A stretch of 64,000 nucleotides of DNA from Paguma larvata (GCA_030068075.1 CM057827.1:67346500-67410499), one strand, 5' to 3'. Positions 24,517-35,880 are shown, numbered from the stretch's first letter. Made by a program: numbers and translations. The notes: a model not told the origin generated them from the letters alone.

Positions 24517-25140
24517 TTGGAAAAACACAAAAATTTGAAAGAAAAAGATCTGAGGCAGGATGGAATGGCAAGTTTCACCTTTTACAGTAGCACTTCTTCA
24601 AGATTAGGAGAGGTAGCTGTTTCATTTACTATACAGAAACCAACACACAAAGTCAAGGAATATGAAGAAACAAGGAATATGTTTCAAATGCAAAAGGTAA
24701 AACCTCAGAAAAAAATTAATGAAATGGAGATAAGTAATTTACCCAAAAAAAGTTCAAAGTAATAGTCATAATGATACTTACCAAACTAGGGAGGAGATTG
24801 GATGGACAATGGATGTTCAACATAGAGATAGACAATAAAATAAAGTACAAATAGAAGTATTAGAGCTGAAGATTTCAAAACCAAACTGAAAAATACACTA
24901 GAAGGCTAACGTAAGATTAGATGAAGCAGAAGAAAGAAATGGTCAACTCGAAGACAAGGTAGTGGGACTCATTCACTTAGAGCAGCAGGAAGAAAAAAGA
25001 GTAAAAAAGTGAAGATAGCTACAGGGATTTAAAGGACATAAAATGGACTAACATTCATATTGTAGGGCTTCCATAAGAATGAGAGACAGAGGCAGAAAGT
25101 TATTTAAATAATAATGGCTGAAAAGTTCCCTAACCTGTGC
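24517..25140 (+). pseudogene. L1 ORF1 pseudogene (RNA-binding chaperone), truncated
   Basis: The intact frame covers only the first 81 codons (24517-24762), starting MEKHKNLKEKDLRQ and including KVKEYEETRNMFQMQ and EMEISNLPKK, the N-terminal ORF1 region that precedes the coiled coil. Beyond codon 81 homology continues in broken frames to about 25140 (ctgaaaaatacactagaagg, gaagcagaagaaagaaatgg, gagcagcaggaagaaaa, aataatggctgaaaag). There it is cut by the younger L1. The RNA-recognition and C-terminal domains are missing, so it cannot function. Confidence 0.78.
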
Positions 25141-25683
25141 AACAGCACTGTTAGGAATCTACCCAAGAGAGCCAGGACTGCTGATGCATAGGGGCACGTG
25201 TACCCTAATGTTCATAGCAGCACTTTCGACAATAGCCAAATCATGGAAAGAGACTAAGTGTACATCAACTGATGAATGGATAAAGAAGATGTGGTACATA
25301 TATACAATGGAATACTACGTGGCAATGAGAAAAAATGAAATCTGGCCATGTGTAGCAACATGGATGGAACTGGAGGATATTATGCTCAGTGAAATAAGTC
25401 AGGCAGAGAAAGACAGGTGCCATATGTTCCCACCCATAGGTAGGCTTTGGAAGACCTAGCGGAGATCCAGGGGGGAGGGGAAGAAGGGAAGGGGGAAAAA
25501 AAAAGCCACAGAGAGGAAGGAAGACATGACATGAGAGACTCTCAAAGAATAAGAAAGAACTGAGGGGAGAGATGAGTGTGGGAGGGGGGAGAGTGGGTGA
25601 TGGGCACAGAGGAGGGCGCTCGTTGGATTGAGCACTGGGTGTTATATAGAAACCAATCTGACAATAAATTATTAAAAAAAAAA
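25141..25683 (+). mobile_element. Felid L1 3' end (ORF2 C-terminus and 3'UTR), 5'-truncated
   Basis: A younger L1 inserted into the old one. The ORF2 C-terminal frame (25184-25459, 91 codons) reads FIAALSTIAKSWKE, DEWIKKMWYIYTMEYYVAM, ATWMELEDIMLSEISQAEKDR. The 3'UTR has gggtgatgggcac, gagcactgggtgttatatag, ccaatctgacaataaatt and an A tail ending at 25683. This 3'UTR is the one active recently in cats. Only about 540 bp was copied. The frame is open but lacks endonuclease and reverse-transcriptase domains. Confidence 0.9.
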
Positions 25684-26274
25684 GAACACAGTGTTGGTGG
25701 GGAGAGTAAAAAAGTTGATTTCAAGAATGGGATCAAATTTAAATTGTTATCAATTTAAAATAGATTGTTACAGATTAAACATAATCCTCATTATAAGCAT
25801 AAGCAAAAACCTACAGTAAATACACAAAAGAGAAAGGTAAAGGAATACAAGCATACCACTTAAAAAGTCATCAAACCACAAAGGAAGAAAGTAGGATAAG
25901 AAAAGAACAGAATTACAGAACAGTCAGAAAACAATGAACAAAATGGCAAAAAGTACAGATGTATCCATAATTACTCTTAATGTTAAATGAACTGAATTCT
26001 CTAATCAAAAGACAATAGGGTGGTTGAATGGATACAAAGAAAAACAAAATAAAACAAAACAAAACAAACAAGACACAGCTATATGCTGCCTTTAAGAGAC
26101 TCACTTTAGATCTAAAGACACTTTAGATGTAAAGACTGAAAATGATAGGATGGAAAAAGATATTCCATGAAAATGGAAACCAAAAGAAAGCTAGAGTAGC
26201 TATACTTATATAACACAAAACTGACTTTAAAACAAAAGCTGTAATAATAGATAAAGATGGGTTAAATATAATGA

Positions 26275-26544
26275 GTGATAAAGAGGTCAATCCAAAAAGG
26301 GGATATGACATTTATAAATATTTATGCTCCCAACACAGAAGCACCTAAGTATATAAAGCAAATACTAACAGACCTAAAGAGAGAAACAGACAGCAATATA
26401 ATAATAATAGGGGCATGCAATATACCATTTACATCAATTGATATATCATCCAGACAGAAAAACAATCAGGAAACACTGGACTTAAGTGACACATTTGAGC
26501 AGAGGGACTTAAAATATATACAGAACATTCCATCCAGAAAGTGA
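26275..26544 (+). pseudogene. L1 ORF2 endonuclease-domain remnant
   Basis: An 89-codon open piece of the apurinic-like endonuclease domain, with TFINIYAPNTEAPKYIKQILTDLK, then IIIIGACNIPFTSID and SSRQKNNQETLDLSD. The usual GDFN catalytic motif appears as GACN, so the key aspartate is lost. Upstream sequence (25900-26270) holds the start of the domain in broken frames, with ctgcctttaagagactcac coding the CLQETH-like block. Downstream the domain is interrupted by a deletion at about 26540. Confidence 0.82.
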
Positions 26545-26869
26545 AAATATACTAAATTTTATGTGATGTAGCAAAACAGTTCAAAGAGAGAAGTTCATAA
26601 CAATAAATGTCTACCTCAAGAAACCGTCTCCAATAAATAACCTAATTTATACCTCAAGGAACTAGAAAAACAACAAAGTCCACAGCTACCAGAAGGAAGG
26701 AAATAATAAAGATTAGGACAAAAATAAATGAAATGGAAACCGAAAAGACAGTAAAGATGATCAATGAAATGAAGAGCTCGTTCTTTGTAAAGATAAAATT
26801 TTCAAGTCTTTATCTAGACTAAGAAAAAAAGATAGAGGACTCAAATAAATAAAATCAGAAATGAAAGAG

Positions 26870-27057
26870 GGGGCACCTGGGCGGCTCAGTTGGTTTAGCA
26901 TCCGACTTTGGCTTAAGTCATGATCTCTCAATTCTTGAGTTCAAGCCCCATTTCAGACTTGCTGCTATCAGCGCAGAGCCCACTTCGTATCCTCTGTCCT
27001 CCTCTCTACCCACTCCTGCTTCCGCTCTCTCAAAAATCAATAAAAAACATCTAATAA
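26870..27057 (+). mobile_element. SINEC nested in old L1
   Basis: gggggcacctgggcggctcag head, short CT region and AAAAATCAATAAAAAACAT tail. A perfect 19-bp target-site duplication aaaatcagaaatgaaagag lies at 26851-26869 and 27058-27076. The duplicated bases are L1 ORF2 sequence and the L1 resumes at once, so the order of insertion is unambiguous. Confidence 0.96.
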
Positions 27058-27150
27058 AAAATCAGAAATGAAAGAGAAATTACAACTGATACCACAGAAA
27101 TACAAAGGATCGTAAAAGACTGCTAGGAACAATAATACAACTTGCTGTTA

Positions 27151-27947
27151 ATTCTGTAAGCACACAAGAAAACTAAACAAAGGAGTCTGTTACTTAGACA
27201 CCATACCAAGGATTATCTAACCAAGGAGAGATAAAACGTACTGTGATTACAAGAGGAATACAGAGTGACCAGCCAGGATCTGCAAATTACTAATTCACTG
27301 AAATGAAAGTCTACCTCCAAAGGATTGTCATTCTTCACAGAGGAAGAATGCAACAGAGGAGTCAAGACTGGTTTTGAAGTGCATTTGGGTAAGAGGAAAA
27401 TGTGGGATAAAATGAGCACAGCCTTTCTGTACTTACTTTTTGCTAGGTGTGGCTTGGCTTCAATGGATTTGCAACATGTTCTTACAGAAATCGAACCTTT
27501 GGTATGTAAAACCAACTCATGCTTACTCATAAGGACCTTGAGTTCTCAAAGGAAAATATGTAATCTTTGCAATTCAAGGATTATTTAATGCCTCAAATTC
27601 CACGAACCTTTTTCAAAAAAAGAAATCTCATCCCATCCCCAAATTTCTGAACTACAATGTCCTGAGGGTGGGAACCAGTCATATACACTTTGGCAAGTTT
27701 CACAGATAACCTAGAGAACAAGTTTAGAAGAAAAGATTATTAAGAAAAATGGTGTTCATATCAATTCTATCTTTATTAGAATATTTGCCTTGGGATTTTG
27801 GGTCGATTCCACAAATTAAAAACAGTTTTGAGAAAGAAGTATATACTCTTAAGAATGCCAATTCAAGTAACACTGGTTATGGTGACTGGGATTATAAAAA
27901 TATGACCCACCACTTCTGGTCCAGGAGCCCTCAGTCTGGATTTTGCC
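27151..27947. other. Unique non-coding stretch
   Basis: Overlapping frames on both strands (27213-27530 minus, 105 codons; 27325-27588 plus, 87 codons; 27749-28051 plus, 100 codons running into a SINE) have no recognisable domain and compete with each other, which argues for chance. Confidence 0.4.
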
Positions 27948-27957
27948 AAAAGGAAAG

Positions 27958-28153
27958 AAGTAGGGATGCCTGGGTGACTCCGTCAGTCAAGCATCTGCCT
28001 CTTGATTTAGGCTCAGGTCATGATCTCACAGTTTTTGGGATCGAGCTATAATCACAGAGCCTGCTTGGGACTATCTCTCTCTCTCTCTCTCTCTGCCCCT
28101 CCCCTGCTTGCATCCTCTCTCTCAAGATAAATAAATAAACATTAAAAAAAAAA
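27958..28153 (+). mobile_element. SINEC (older type)
   Basis: gatgcctgggtgactccgtcag head, gctcaggtcatgatctcacag linker, gagcctgcttgggac then (CT)n (28075-28094), tail AATAAATAAACATT and A14. Target-site duplication aaaaggaaag at 27948-27957 and 28154-28163. Confidence 0.93.
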
Positions 28154-28163
28154 AAAAGGAAAG

Positions 28164-30385
28164 GTATAACACTTGCCTTGGAGTACTCTCCATCTGAGAT
28201 CATATTCTTAGCTTTCTTACAGACTTTTCTATAGGAAAGGTAATATTTTCTCCATATTTAAATGCCTCCATTTTTCCTGTACTTTGAAAAATCTTGCAAT
28301 TAGTAACCAAACCCCTTATTTGATTTGGCTATCTATATGCTTTGTTTTGTTTTTTAAGTTTCTGGAGTGTGATCAGCTTTGACCTCTGGATCTTATTAGT
28401 ATTTTATGGAAGGTCATTAAGTCTCCTTCTCAGAGAGGAAGTGTAACTTCATGTAGGCTCCAGATTTTCTGAACTTTGATGTTGATGTCTCCTAGTGGTT
28501 TCCTAATTTTCAGATTTTATTATATTAAAATAATATGTTTAGGCACTAATGATGGTATCTTTGAGAACCACATTTAGATTACATAAGAACTCCCTCAAAG
28601 ATGGTATTTTATGAAAATACCACCCCTGTTTTCACCTAGGATCCTCTCTTGCTCCTCATCATCTTAAATCCATATGGAAACATTTAACGAAACTTCTCAT
28701 ACGGAAGGCTGTCATGGACAAATAGTTAAATAGATGCCAACTCTTCCAAAGCCAGTGCTTGTGGATGCTTACTCCCTGGCTGGCAAAAGAACCTTTTGCA
28801 CAAATGCTAAGAGGTTTCTTGGCTCCACTATGTACTATAATTCACCCTGTTATGGAGGAAAACAGCTGTTTTGTGATCATGGTCTGGACATTTGCCATAT
28901 TGTCATACTGAGTTAAAATCCCAGCTCGCCTCTCAGCACTGCAATTCAGTCTCTAGGCTATCGGAAAATGAATGGAGAGAATCCCTTGGACTATCTCTTT
29001 TAATTCATTGACTTTGATTGTCCTAACCTATAATATTTGTTATTTATCGATAGCCACATTTTTAGCAATATATAGCAATAAAAAACATCCCTTGCGATTT
29101 CATGTATCTAAATCAAGATGTTCAAAGATAACCACAGCCACTATAAGCGGATCCCCTTGAATGCAGTTCATGGTGACACATGACTTCACTGGCTCATGAT
29201 GACACCTTCCCAAACCATGTGCATAAGCTCAGTGACTGGTGTCAGCACCTGATTGGGTACAATCTGATGTCAGCAAATGGCCTTCAATACTAGTTACCAT
29301 ATATTTGTAATGTACCCAAATACAAATTGCTGCTGGAGAAACATCATTGGATGTTTCCGGAGAATTCTCTTACCCCCACAAACGTAAAACCTCATAAAAT
29401 GAAACTGCAGTTTAAAATTCTAATCTTAAGGGGTTTTAACGCCAAATACACTAGACGGTTGAGAATTTTGTATAATTATTTTCCAGATAACATGAGCATA
29501 TCCTGAAACAATTCATGTGGAGTAGCCAACTTGAAATTCAGGTAATACATTCCTATTTTCTTAATAACGGTAGGTACATATAAAAAGGAAAGAACATTAT
29601 ATAATGAGACTCACTGGAGGAATTAAGATATCACTTCCTTTTGTAGAAATGCATCAATTTCCAGATTCTCTTGGATACAGTTACTATATCGTTGTGAGAT
29701 TTCACTAATCTAACCATTGCGCCATGCAACAATCCACTAATAACTCTCAAAGGATCATTAAACTTCATTTAATGCAGTTAGTGGTTTATCGATGGGACGA
29801 AAATGTTAATTCCATTTCCAAATGGACTCGTAGGGCATGGAGCTTCTCAAATCTGTCATTCAGAGGACGAAGACATGTAAACATATATGCATTTTGATCA
29901 CTGAACATAAGTAATGGTCACTCCATTTAAAGGGCACAATTTACATTCTGCTCTTTTTTGTTTAGTACTCAAAGTCTGGGTTTGTTTTTAAGTAGATAAT
30001 AGTAACAAGCCATTATCAGTAAATCATGATGTACTTAAGATTATCTAAAAATTTTACGAGCATGAAATACTTCCTCAAACTCTGGGATTACTTTCAGATA
30101 TTGACAAGGAAACACTCCACATATTTCTTGCAAATTATGAATCATAATTTTTTCACAGGAAGTTGAAGTCAAACTTATAATAGTCATGAAAGGTTGGTTT
30201 CTAGGAAATAACATCTACCGAAACTATTGGAACAGATCATAACTAATTCAGAAGCAGAGTGGGTCGCAGGGATGCCGTACAGTTGTAGGGACACAAGTAT
30301 TTCCTTGTGTATGTGCACAACAACCAATTCCAGACACACATTCTAAATCTCATTTCTGGCACTTGGAAAAAAAAAAAAGATTCCG
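28164..30385. other. Repeat-poor non-coding stretch
   Basis: About 2.2 kb without a recognisable transposon or gene. Frames of 60-62 codons at 28734 and 28972 have no domain. Confidence 0.4.
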
Positions 30386-30401
30386 AATAAAGAGATGGGT
30401 A

Positions 30402-30610
30402 CTTGGGTGCCTGTGTGGATCATTCAGTTAAGTATCTGACTCGTGATTTCAGCTCAGGTCATGATCTCATGGTTCCTAAATTCAAGCCCTGCATTAGGCT
30501 CTGTGATGACAGCACAGAGTCTGCTTAGGATTCTCTCACTCTCCCTCCCTCTCTGTCCTTCCCCCACACATGCTTTCTCTCTCCCTCTCTCAAAATAAAT
30601 ATTTAAAAAA
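30402..30610 (+). mobile_element. SINEC (older type)
   Basis: Head gggtgcctgtgtggatcattcag, linker gctcaggtcatgatctcatgg, body gtctgcttaggattctctc, CT-rich region and AAATAAATATTTAAAA tail. A perfect 16-bp target-site duplication aataaagagatgggta lies at 30386-30401 and 30611-30626. The perfect duplication is striking for a copy with an older body sequence. Confidence 0.95.
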
Positions 30611-30626
30611 AATAAAGAGATGGGTA

Positions 30627-31599
30627 TAAATCTGGTATAATGCCACTAATTCTTAAAGAAAGCACAGGATGAGACACAGTTCACTAGTTATAATTTTTTA
30701 AACAATTTTCATAAAATACTTTGTTGATATTTATTTCGAGAGGGAAGACTTTTCCTTTATTTGAAAGTCTGCTTCATGTAAATGTAATAAATATTAAAGG
30801 ACAAGTATTTCATGAGAAATGTTTATAAAAGACCTCACATTCATTAATAAAACACTTTAGAACAAAATAAATATTTTGTGTCATGGCAACATCAGCAGGA
30901 ATAGATTCACTAATTATAGTATATCAGGTCTTGGTGGCCTATCCTGAAAACATATTCTAAAAGAGACCCTGAAAATGCGTGCATGTGTAACATAAAATGT
31001 GTACTGCTGAGGCGGTAAAAAAAAAAAAAAAAAAGTACTTGTAGTTCTTTAGCTCCCAACATGAGCCAGTGTTTGAGAAAAGAAATGTGTTTGCTTTATA
31101 CAATACCATTCACAACCAAATTATCCCAAAGTGCTTTACAAAGTAATTAGTTGGAGACTAGTATGAGAGAATGTAGGCAAACATAGGAGCCATTAAGACA
31201 CTCAGCAATAGCTCACACACTGCTTTGGACATTAGAACCTGTTTTATTGAGAGTGGAGATGTTAGTTCAATTATAGAGTAATTTAATAGAATAATTGGAA
31301 TTCCTCTGGGTCTAGTAAGTTTTACAGATCATCAAAAATGATAAGCTAACTCTATATACACTTTTTTTTAATTTCTAAAAATATCCAAGTGTGAATTAAA
31401 ACATATATTTTCCCTCAGGTAATTTGTTTACAAGAAATTATTGCTACGAGGTTAAATTATAACAGAAAAACTCTATATCGTTCTTTCCAAAAGACCCTTA
31501 ATAGACTTGGTAAGGAGGTATTATTTAACAAATTCTTTTCTTTACCTTCCCCATTGACACACACACACACTTCACTTTTTCCCCCTGAGCTTTGTTTAT
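30627..31599. other. Unique stretch with A18 run
   Basis: No gene seen. An 18-A homopolymer (31017-31034) follows tgctgaggcggt with no identifiable retroelement body before it. A short (CA)n lies at 31558-31571. Confidence 0.45.
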
Positions 31600-31872
31600 G
31601 CAAGGATTCAACCAGAGATCCTTTTCTGTCTTCTCAACAAATTTAATCCTTACCCTTCCTTTAAGTCACAGTTCAGATGTAACTTGTTTCACAAAAAATC
31701 TCTCAATGGAAACATCTACTTTCTTGTTTCTATATCACATGTCTCTTATATTTCTCACTCAACCTTGGCTCAGGTAATTTTGGATTCTCAATTATACTTC
31801 AAGAATAAGACCCATGAGGACAGCAGTAATGCCTGCTTCATTTATTCCCAACACAGGATCAGACCCATGGTT
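31600..31872 (+). mobile_element. LINE L2, 3' part
   Basis: Degenerate L2: cttcctttaagtcacagttcagatgtaac, then a gap, then aagaataagacccatgaggacagcag and cttcatttattcccaacacagg. These follow the L2 3' consensus order (tcctttaagtctcagctcaaatgtcac ... gagggcagggac ... tcccagcgc). Frames at 31592 and 31684 are inside it and are chance. Confidence 0.68.
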
Positions 31873-32498
31873 TCAAAGTTCGTGCAGTAGCTAGCAGTCT
31901 GGAAGACATACTGTCAGGAGCTTCTCCACAAAAGCACTGCACAGCCATGCAAGAGTTAAGCAGCCAGGCTTCTGGCTTCTACTTTTACCCGCCTGAGGTT
32001 TCTTCCTTATCCACCCACGTCCCAAACTCCTTTGATCAAGGGTCACTCTCTAGACACCATTTCACACATCAACAGCCACTTATAGGCAGATAGGGTGGCC
32101 TAACTGCTGTCTTCATCTTTTCACCATTCTGAGTGGTAAAGACAGCTGGCTGGGATTAGCTCAGTGGCTGCCACACATTTCTTACCTTCCTCTGGTCTTC
32201 ATGGCGCAGTACGGACTGCCCCCAGGTGGCTCCTCTTTCTCTATAAGAGCAATGAAAATATTTAACAGATAAAATAACAAAGGAAAGAATATTAGAGAAT
32301 AAAAAAGGGGTTGTATTTCTACCTAAAAAGCATCATGAAATGTTAAATTCCCTTTGCTCTATTATCTCTCTCTGTTTCTCACATGGTTGTTGAATGTGCA
32401 CAGAGGCCCTACTTTGAGTATTGACTCCAAAGAAGTCATACAATCAATGGTTTCCACTAGTCAATACTATGCTTTGTCGGTTTGGATTTTTATGTCAC
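31873..32498. other. Unique non-coding stretch
   Basis: Slightly GC-richer between 31930 and 32240; unidentified and without a credible reading frame. Confidence 0.4.
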
Positions 32499-33190
32499 TT
32501 TTTTTTTTTTTTTTTTTTGGTCTTAGGCTTCACTTTGGAAGTCTTTTTGGCCATGAAATGTTTCTTAGTAACAGGTGCAGCCTATTATCAGCGAAACTAG
32601 ATAAGTGCCACTGCACAGTCTGTAAGGCAGAGGCCAGTTACACTTCTTTGGCCAATCTGACTCACTAACAAACCATGTCCCGGCCAGAAGACAATCTATC
32701 ACATTTCAAGGCTGAGGCCAATTGCCTCAGATGAACTGTTACATCGCAGCCAACAGGGAATACAGAAGGTAGCGCTATTATCAGTTTGCGCCCTCTTGTT
32801 TATCAGTGACAGAGAACCAACCCAAACAAGTTTTTTCTTCAAAAAAGACTTGATGAGCTCACATACAGAGCGGTCCTGGTTCCGGTTTGCCTTGATCCTG
32901 GGGCTCACATAATGTTACCTAAAGGATCTGATCTCTCTCAAAAATTTAGCTCTGTGTTCTTTGTGTTGGCTTCATTCTTTGATGGAATTCCCCTTCTGGT
33001 GCCAAAATGGATGCAATGGATTCAGCTTCATGTCCTGCAAGTGCAAGTTCTGCAGTCCCAGGATATATCTGATTACAACTCATTAGCTCTGACTGTCTCA
33101 GGTGACCCCCCCTGAAACAATTACTCCGGCCAAGAGAATGCAGTGCTGAATTTCAGGAGTTGGCAAGGAGTCAAATACCATCGAATAAGC
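32499..33190 (-). other. Unidentified segment beginning with T20; possible retrocopy or old repeat
   Basis: A run of 20 T (32499-32518) adjoins about 650 bp of less AT-rich sequence with no recognised element. A T run at the left edge is what a minus-strand poly-A-tailed retrocopy would show. The minus strand next to the tail has one short open piece ending in lysine-rich codons, and 32699-32908 has 69 open codons, but neither matches a protein I know. The right part (33065-33170, actcattagctctgactgtctc, gaaacaattactccggccaag) looks like an old interspersed repeat I cannot name. Confidence 0.3.
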
Positions 33191-33666
33191 AAGGGCTGAA
33201 AGCAGAGGAAGTGTGGTTCACTGTGGGATGTCAAGGTGTTCTTTAGAAGGGAAAAGGGGAATAAATAACGAATGACCAAACTGAAATAACTGTTACACTA
33301 CAAACATAAAAACTTCTTTTTTTGCTTCACTAGGGTACCAGTACCAATGACATGCTTTGTGACATAAATTTCAACTATTTCACTTTAGGTGGACTTTGTA
33401 TAAAATTTGCATAAACATTTATGTAGAAAATATTGCCTGCACAGACTTATCTACAAATTCACATATCTATAAAATAAGTATATATGCTAGGACACATTTT
33501 GAGCCATTAATGGCATTTTGTCAGATAAGTTCTGGAAGCCTTGTTGTGTGATCAGTATCCTTTAGGATGAGCAGACTAGTCTCTCTAAGTTTCATGATAT
33601 TGAGAACTCTTTCCTCAAACTATTTCCCCCAACTTTACTATTTATTTGTTTGTTTGTGTACTGAAA
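33191..33666. other. Unique non-coding stretch
   Basis: Nothing recognised; ends in a short GTTT tract (33646-33657). Confidence 0.4.
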
Positions 33667-33770
33667 TTATTTACTGAGCATCTACTTCATCTAATACTAT
33701 ATTAGCTGTTAGGGATATAATGAACTGCAGAAACAAATTCTCTGCCCTCATGATGTTTAATCAGAGTAGA
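33667..33770 (-). mobile_element. LINE L2 3' end
   Basis: Plus strand reads attatttactgagcatctac, ctatattagctgttagggata and ctgccctcatgatgtttaatc, the complement of the terminal L2 segment (agactgtaagctccatgagggcag ... gtgcctggcacatagtagg ... aataaat). Confidence 0.72.
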
Positions 33771-34484
33771 TATATGAGCAATCTGTATCTTGAAAAGATC
33801 ACTCTTATCAAAGTATATGTAGGTAGATACTACAATAGTAAGTGAGAAATGAACCTAAGTTTAACTTGGGCAGAAACACGTGAGATGGAGAAAAGTCATA
33901 AGAATAGAAAGAAAATTTGAATATGAATTGTTGATAACTTGCCAATGGCTAAGAGTTGAGGTTGAGATGCAGTGGGACATTAATGTTGTTTCCTATCTAT
34001 CTGACATACAAATTCAATGGATGGTTCCCAATCCACTCTTATAAGGAACACTGAAAGAGGACCAGGTTTGAGAGATGCTGAATTTTGTTACCTCTCTCAT
34101 GACACTAATATATGTTACTTAGTTCTGGGCCTGCATTATTCCCAATCACAATATTATTGCTCCATTCGGTGAGAGATCAAGTCTTTAGACTTTCATCTTA
34201 CCCTACAGCCATCACCATGCCTGGCTCATAGTAGTACTGATGTATTGTGTTCTACACACTTTTGCAGACTGGCTGACTAACTTAATGAATAAGCAAATAA
34301 AAAACCATATAGTGCATTACCTAAAATACCCTACATCGTTATATTCCTTTCTATTTACCAATATCTTTTCCAGGAGTCCTCTTTAAAAGACAAAATTCTG
34401 AAATTTTTAAATAATGACCTTTAAAACATGATCACACTTCTAACTGCATGTAATATTGTTTCCCTTTTTAGAGGAAGTTTTTGT
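33771..34484. other. Unique non-coding stretch
   Basis: No recognised repeat or coding sequence. Confidence 0.4.
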
Positions 34485-34625
34485 TTTTCCTTTCTAGTTT
34501 TACTGATGCAATTGGCATACACCTAACTTCAGATGTGAACCATAATAGTTTGAATTACAGGTATTGTGAAATGATTACCACAATAAGTTTAGTTAGCACC
34601 CATCATCTCATACAGAGGAAGTTTT
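34485..34625 (-). mobile_element. L1M-type 3'UTR fragment
   Basis: Plus strand reads agttttactgatgcaattgg, catacacctaac and gtgaaatgattaccacaataag, tttagttagcacccatcatctc. This is the complement of the terminal 3'UTR of older mammalian L1 families. Part of the 103-codon frame 34481-34792 lies in it; that frame is not a gene. Confidence 0.75.
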
Positions 34626-35767
34626 TAATCAAGCAAGAGGGGCAAGGAAATGTTGGTAAATATAATGAACAGAAAGGCAACCATGTATGTCTTTTCTCTT
34701 GTATAAAGCTAAGGAAGACTGGGTCAGAAAGATCTGTTTCAATACTTCTTGTCTTTTCTTTCCCCCAGTCCCAGCATAAAGAGCTACATTAAGTGAGAAC
34801 TGATGAGCAAGAAAACTAAAAGAGCAGGCATGGGAAAGGTAAATAAGGACTTATATTCTCCATGTTAAGGTATTTAGATTTTAGCTGGAAGATGGTCATT
34901 TGGGAACATTTGTCCTCTTTGCCTCTGAACTCCTGAAAATACCTATTTTTTAAACAGTCATTTGACTATATAAGTGCTTTATAACTGACAATCTATTTTA
35001 GCATCAGATTGTCAATGATTTCTTCTTTTGCTATTTAATTTTCAAATGTTTGTCATATTTGAGTCACATCTAAGCCTTTGAGTTTGAAGACTACCTTGAA
35101 CTTCCTTGTAGTCTGATCCCATCCCTTACACTGTCTTAACTGTAGTTGGCACTTCTTTGATTGCTAGACTTTCCATTAGTTGTTGTATTAATTTACTAGG
35201 TTGTTCTTATTCTTTCAGTGGTAAATGGTTAGCCTTTAGAATGTGAATAAAGAACATATTCTGACAATGTTCCTTCCACCATTTTGACTTTAATGTTCTT
35301 CATGGGTTGGAGTTATTTCCAATCAAAAATGATTTCAACTCAATCATAAATCTCCCATATATCTTCAGAGGGAATGGTTCCTAAAGCACACCCTCAGGGT
35401 TATTTTTTAATCTTCTGATCTTGTAATCACTAGAGCTCAAATAGTTCCCAAGTTACTCTATAACCTTTAGACAAGCATTGATTTATTTTCTGAGTTTCAT
35501 CTTGCCAGACCTCTCATTTTAAAGATTGCTTCAAAAATGAGGTCCATGTTACTTTAACACTGGCTCTTTCCTTGATACATGCCCTGCTGTTAACCAAATA
35601 CATGTCAGAAACATTAAAGACATACATAGGGCACTTTCTATGCTAAACATTAAGTAGACCCTTCTATGTTTTTTCCCCTCAAAATTACCTTGGGTAAAAT
35701 AGCACTTGTAGTCCTGGGCTAAAGGAATTGCACTATTTTCTAATGGAATCTCCAAATTGCACAGTTG
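34626..35767. other. Unique non-coding stretch
   Basis: A weak L2-like text occurs near 35130-35200 but is not convincing. Nothing else seen. Confidence 0.4.
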
Positions 35768-35880
35768 TTTCTCAGCCCTGGCTTTGCATTACATCACTTG
35801 AGAAGTGTTATAAAAATATGCACGGTATACCTTACCCCCAGATATTGTCCTGGAGTACTGCCTAGGTATTAGTGATACCA
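35768..35880 (+). mobile_element. MER5-type hAT-Charlie remnant
   Basis: ctcagccctggctttgcatta, catcacttgagaagtgtta, cttacccccagatattg and tgcctaggtattagtgat follow in order the consensus of the MER5 group (tcagaatcacctgg, ccacccccagagattctg). The right terminus is lost. Confidence 0.6.

Larger units (their letters stand above)
24108..27150 (+). mobile_element. Old L1 element: 5'UTR, ORF1, ORF2 endonuclease; broken
   Basis: A 5'-containing L1. Its 5'UTR (24108-24510) has ggggcctgtggagctgcctaaa and gcttgagagtctggcttcc. ORF1 follows (24517-25140), with peptide signs LKEKDLRQ, VKEYEETRNMFQM and EMEISNLP, then a coiled-coil-like stretch of gaagcagaagaaag repeats. The ORF1/ORF2 junction and ORF2 start lie at 25690-26260. 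The ORF2 endonuclease segment at 26275-26544 reads FINIYAPNTEAPKYIKQIL and SSRQKNNQETLDLSD, and the following ORF2 region runs to 27150. A younger L1 (25141-25683) and a SINE (26870-27057) are inserted in it. Stops, frameshifts and a deletion near 26540 show it is dead. Confidence 0.85.

Noticed and set aside
25184..25459. 91-codon frame as a host gene
   Set aside because: It is the C-terminal end of L1 ORF2 in a 5'-truncated insertion, without endonuclease or reverse-transcriptase domains.
27213..27530. 105-codon minus frame as a gene
   Set aside because: It overlaps an 87-codon plus frame, has no recognisable domain, and I saw no supporting start or splice context.
32354..32668. 104-codon plus frame as a gene
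   Set aside because: It spans a T20 run (read as a phenylalanine string) and has no recognised domain.
34481..34792. 103-codon plus frame as a gene
   Set aside because: Its first half lies in an antisense L1 3'UTR fragment.
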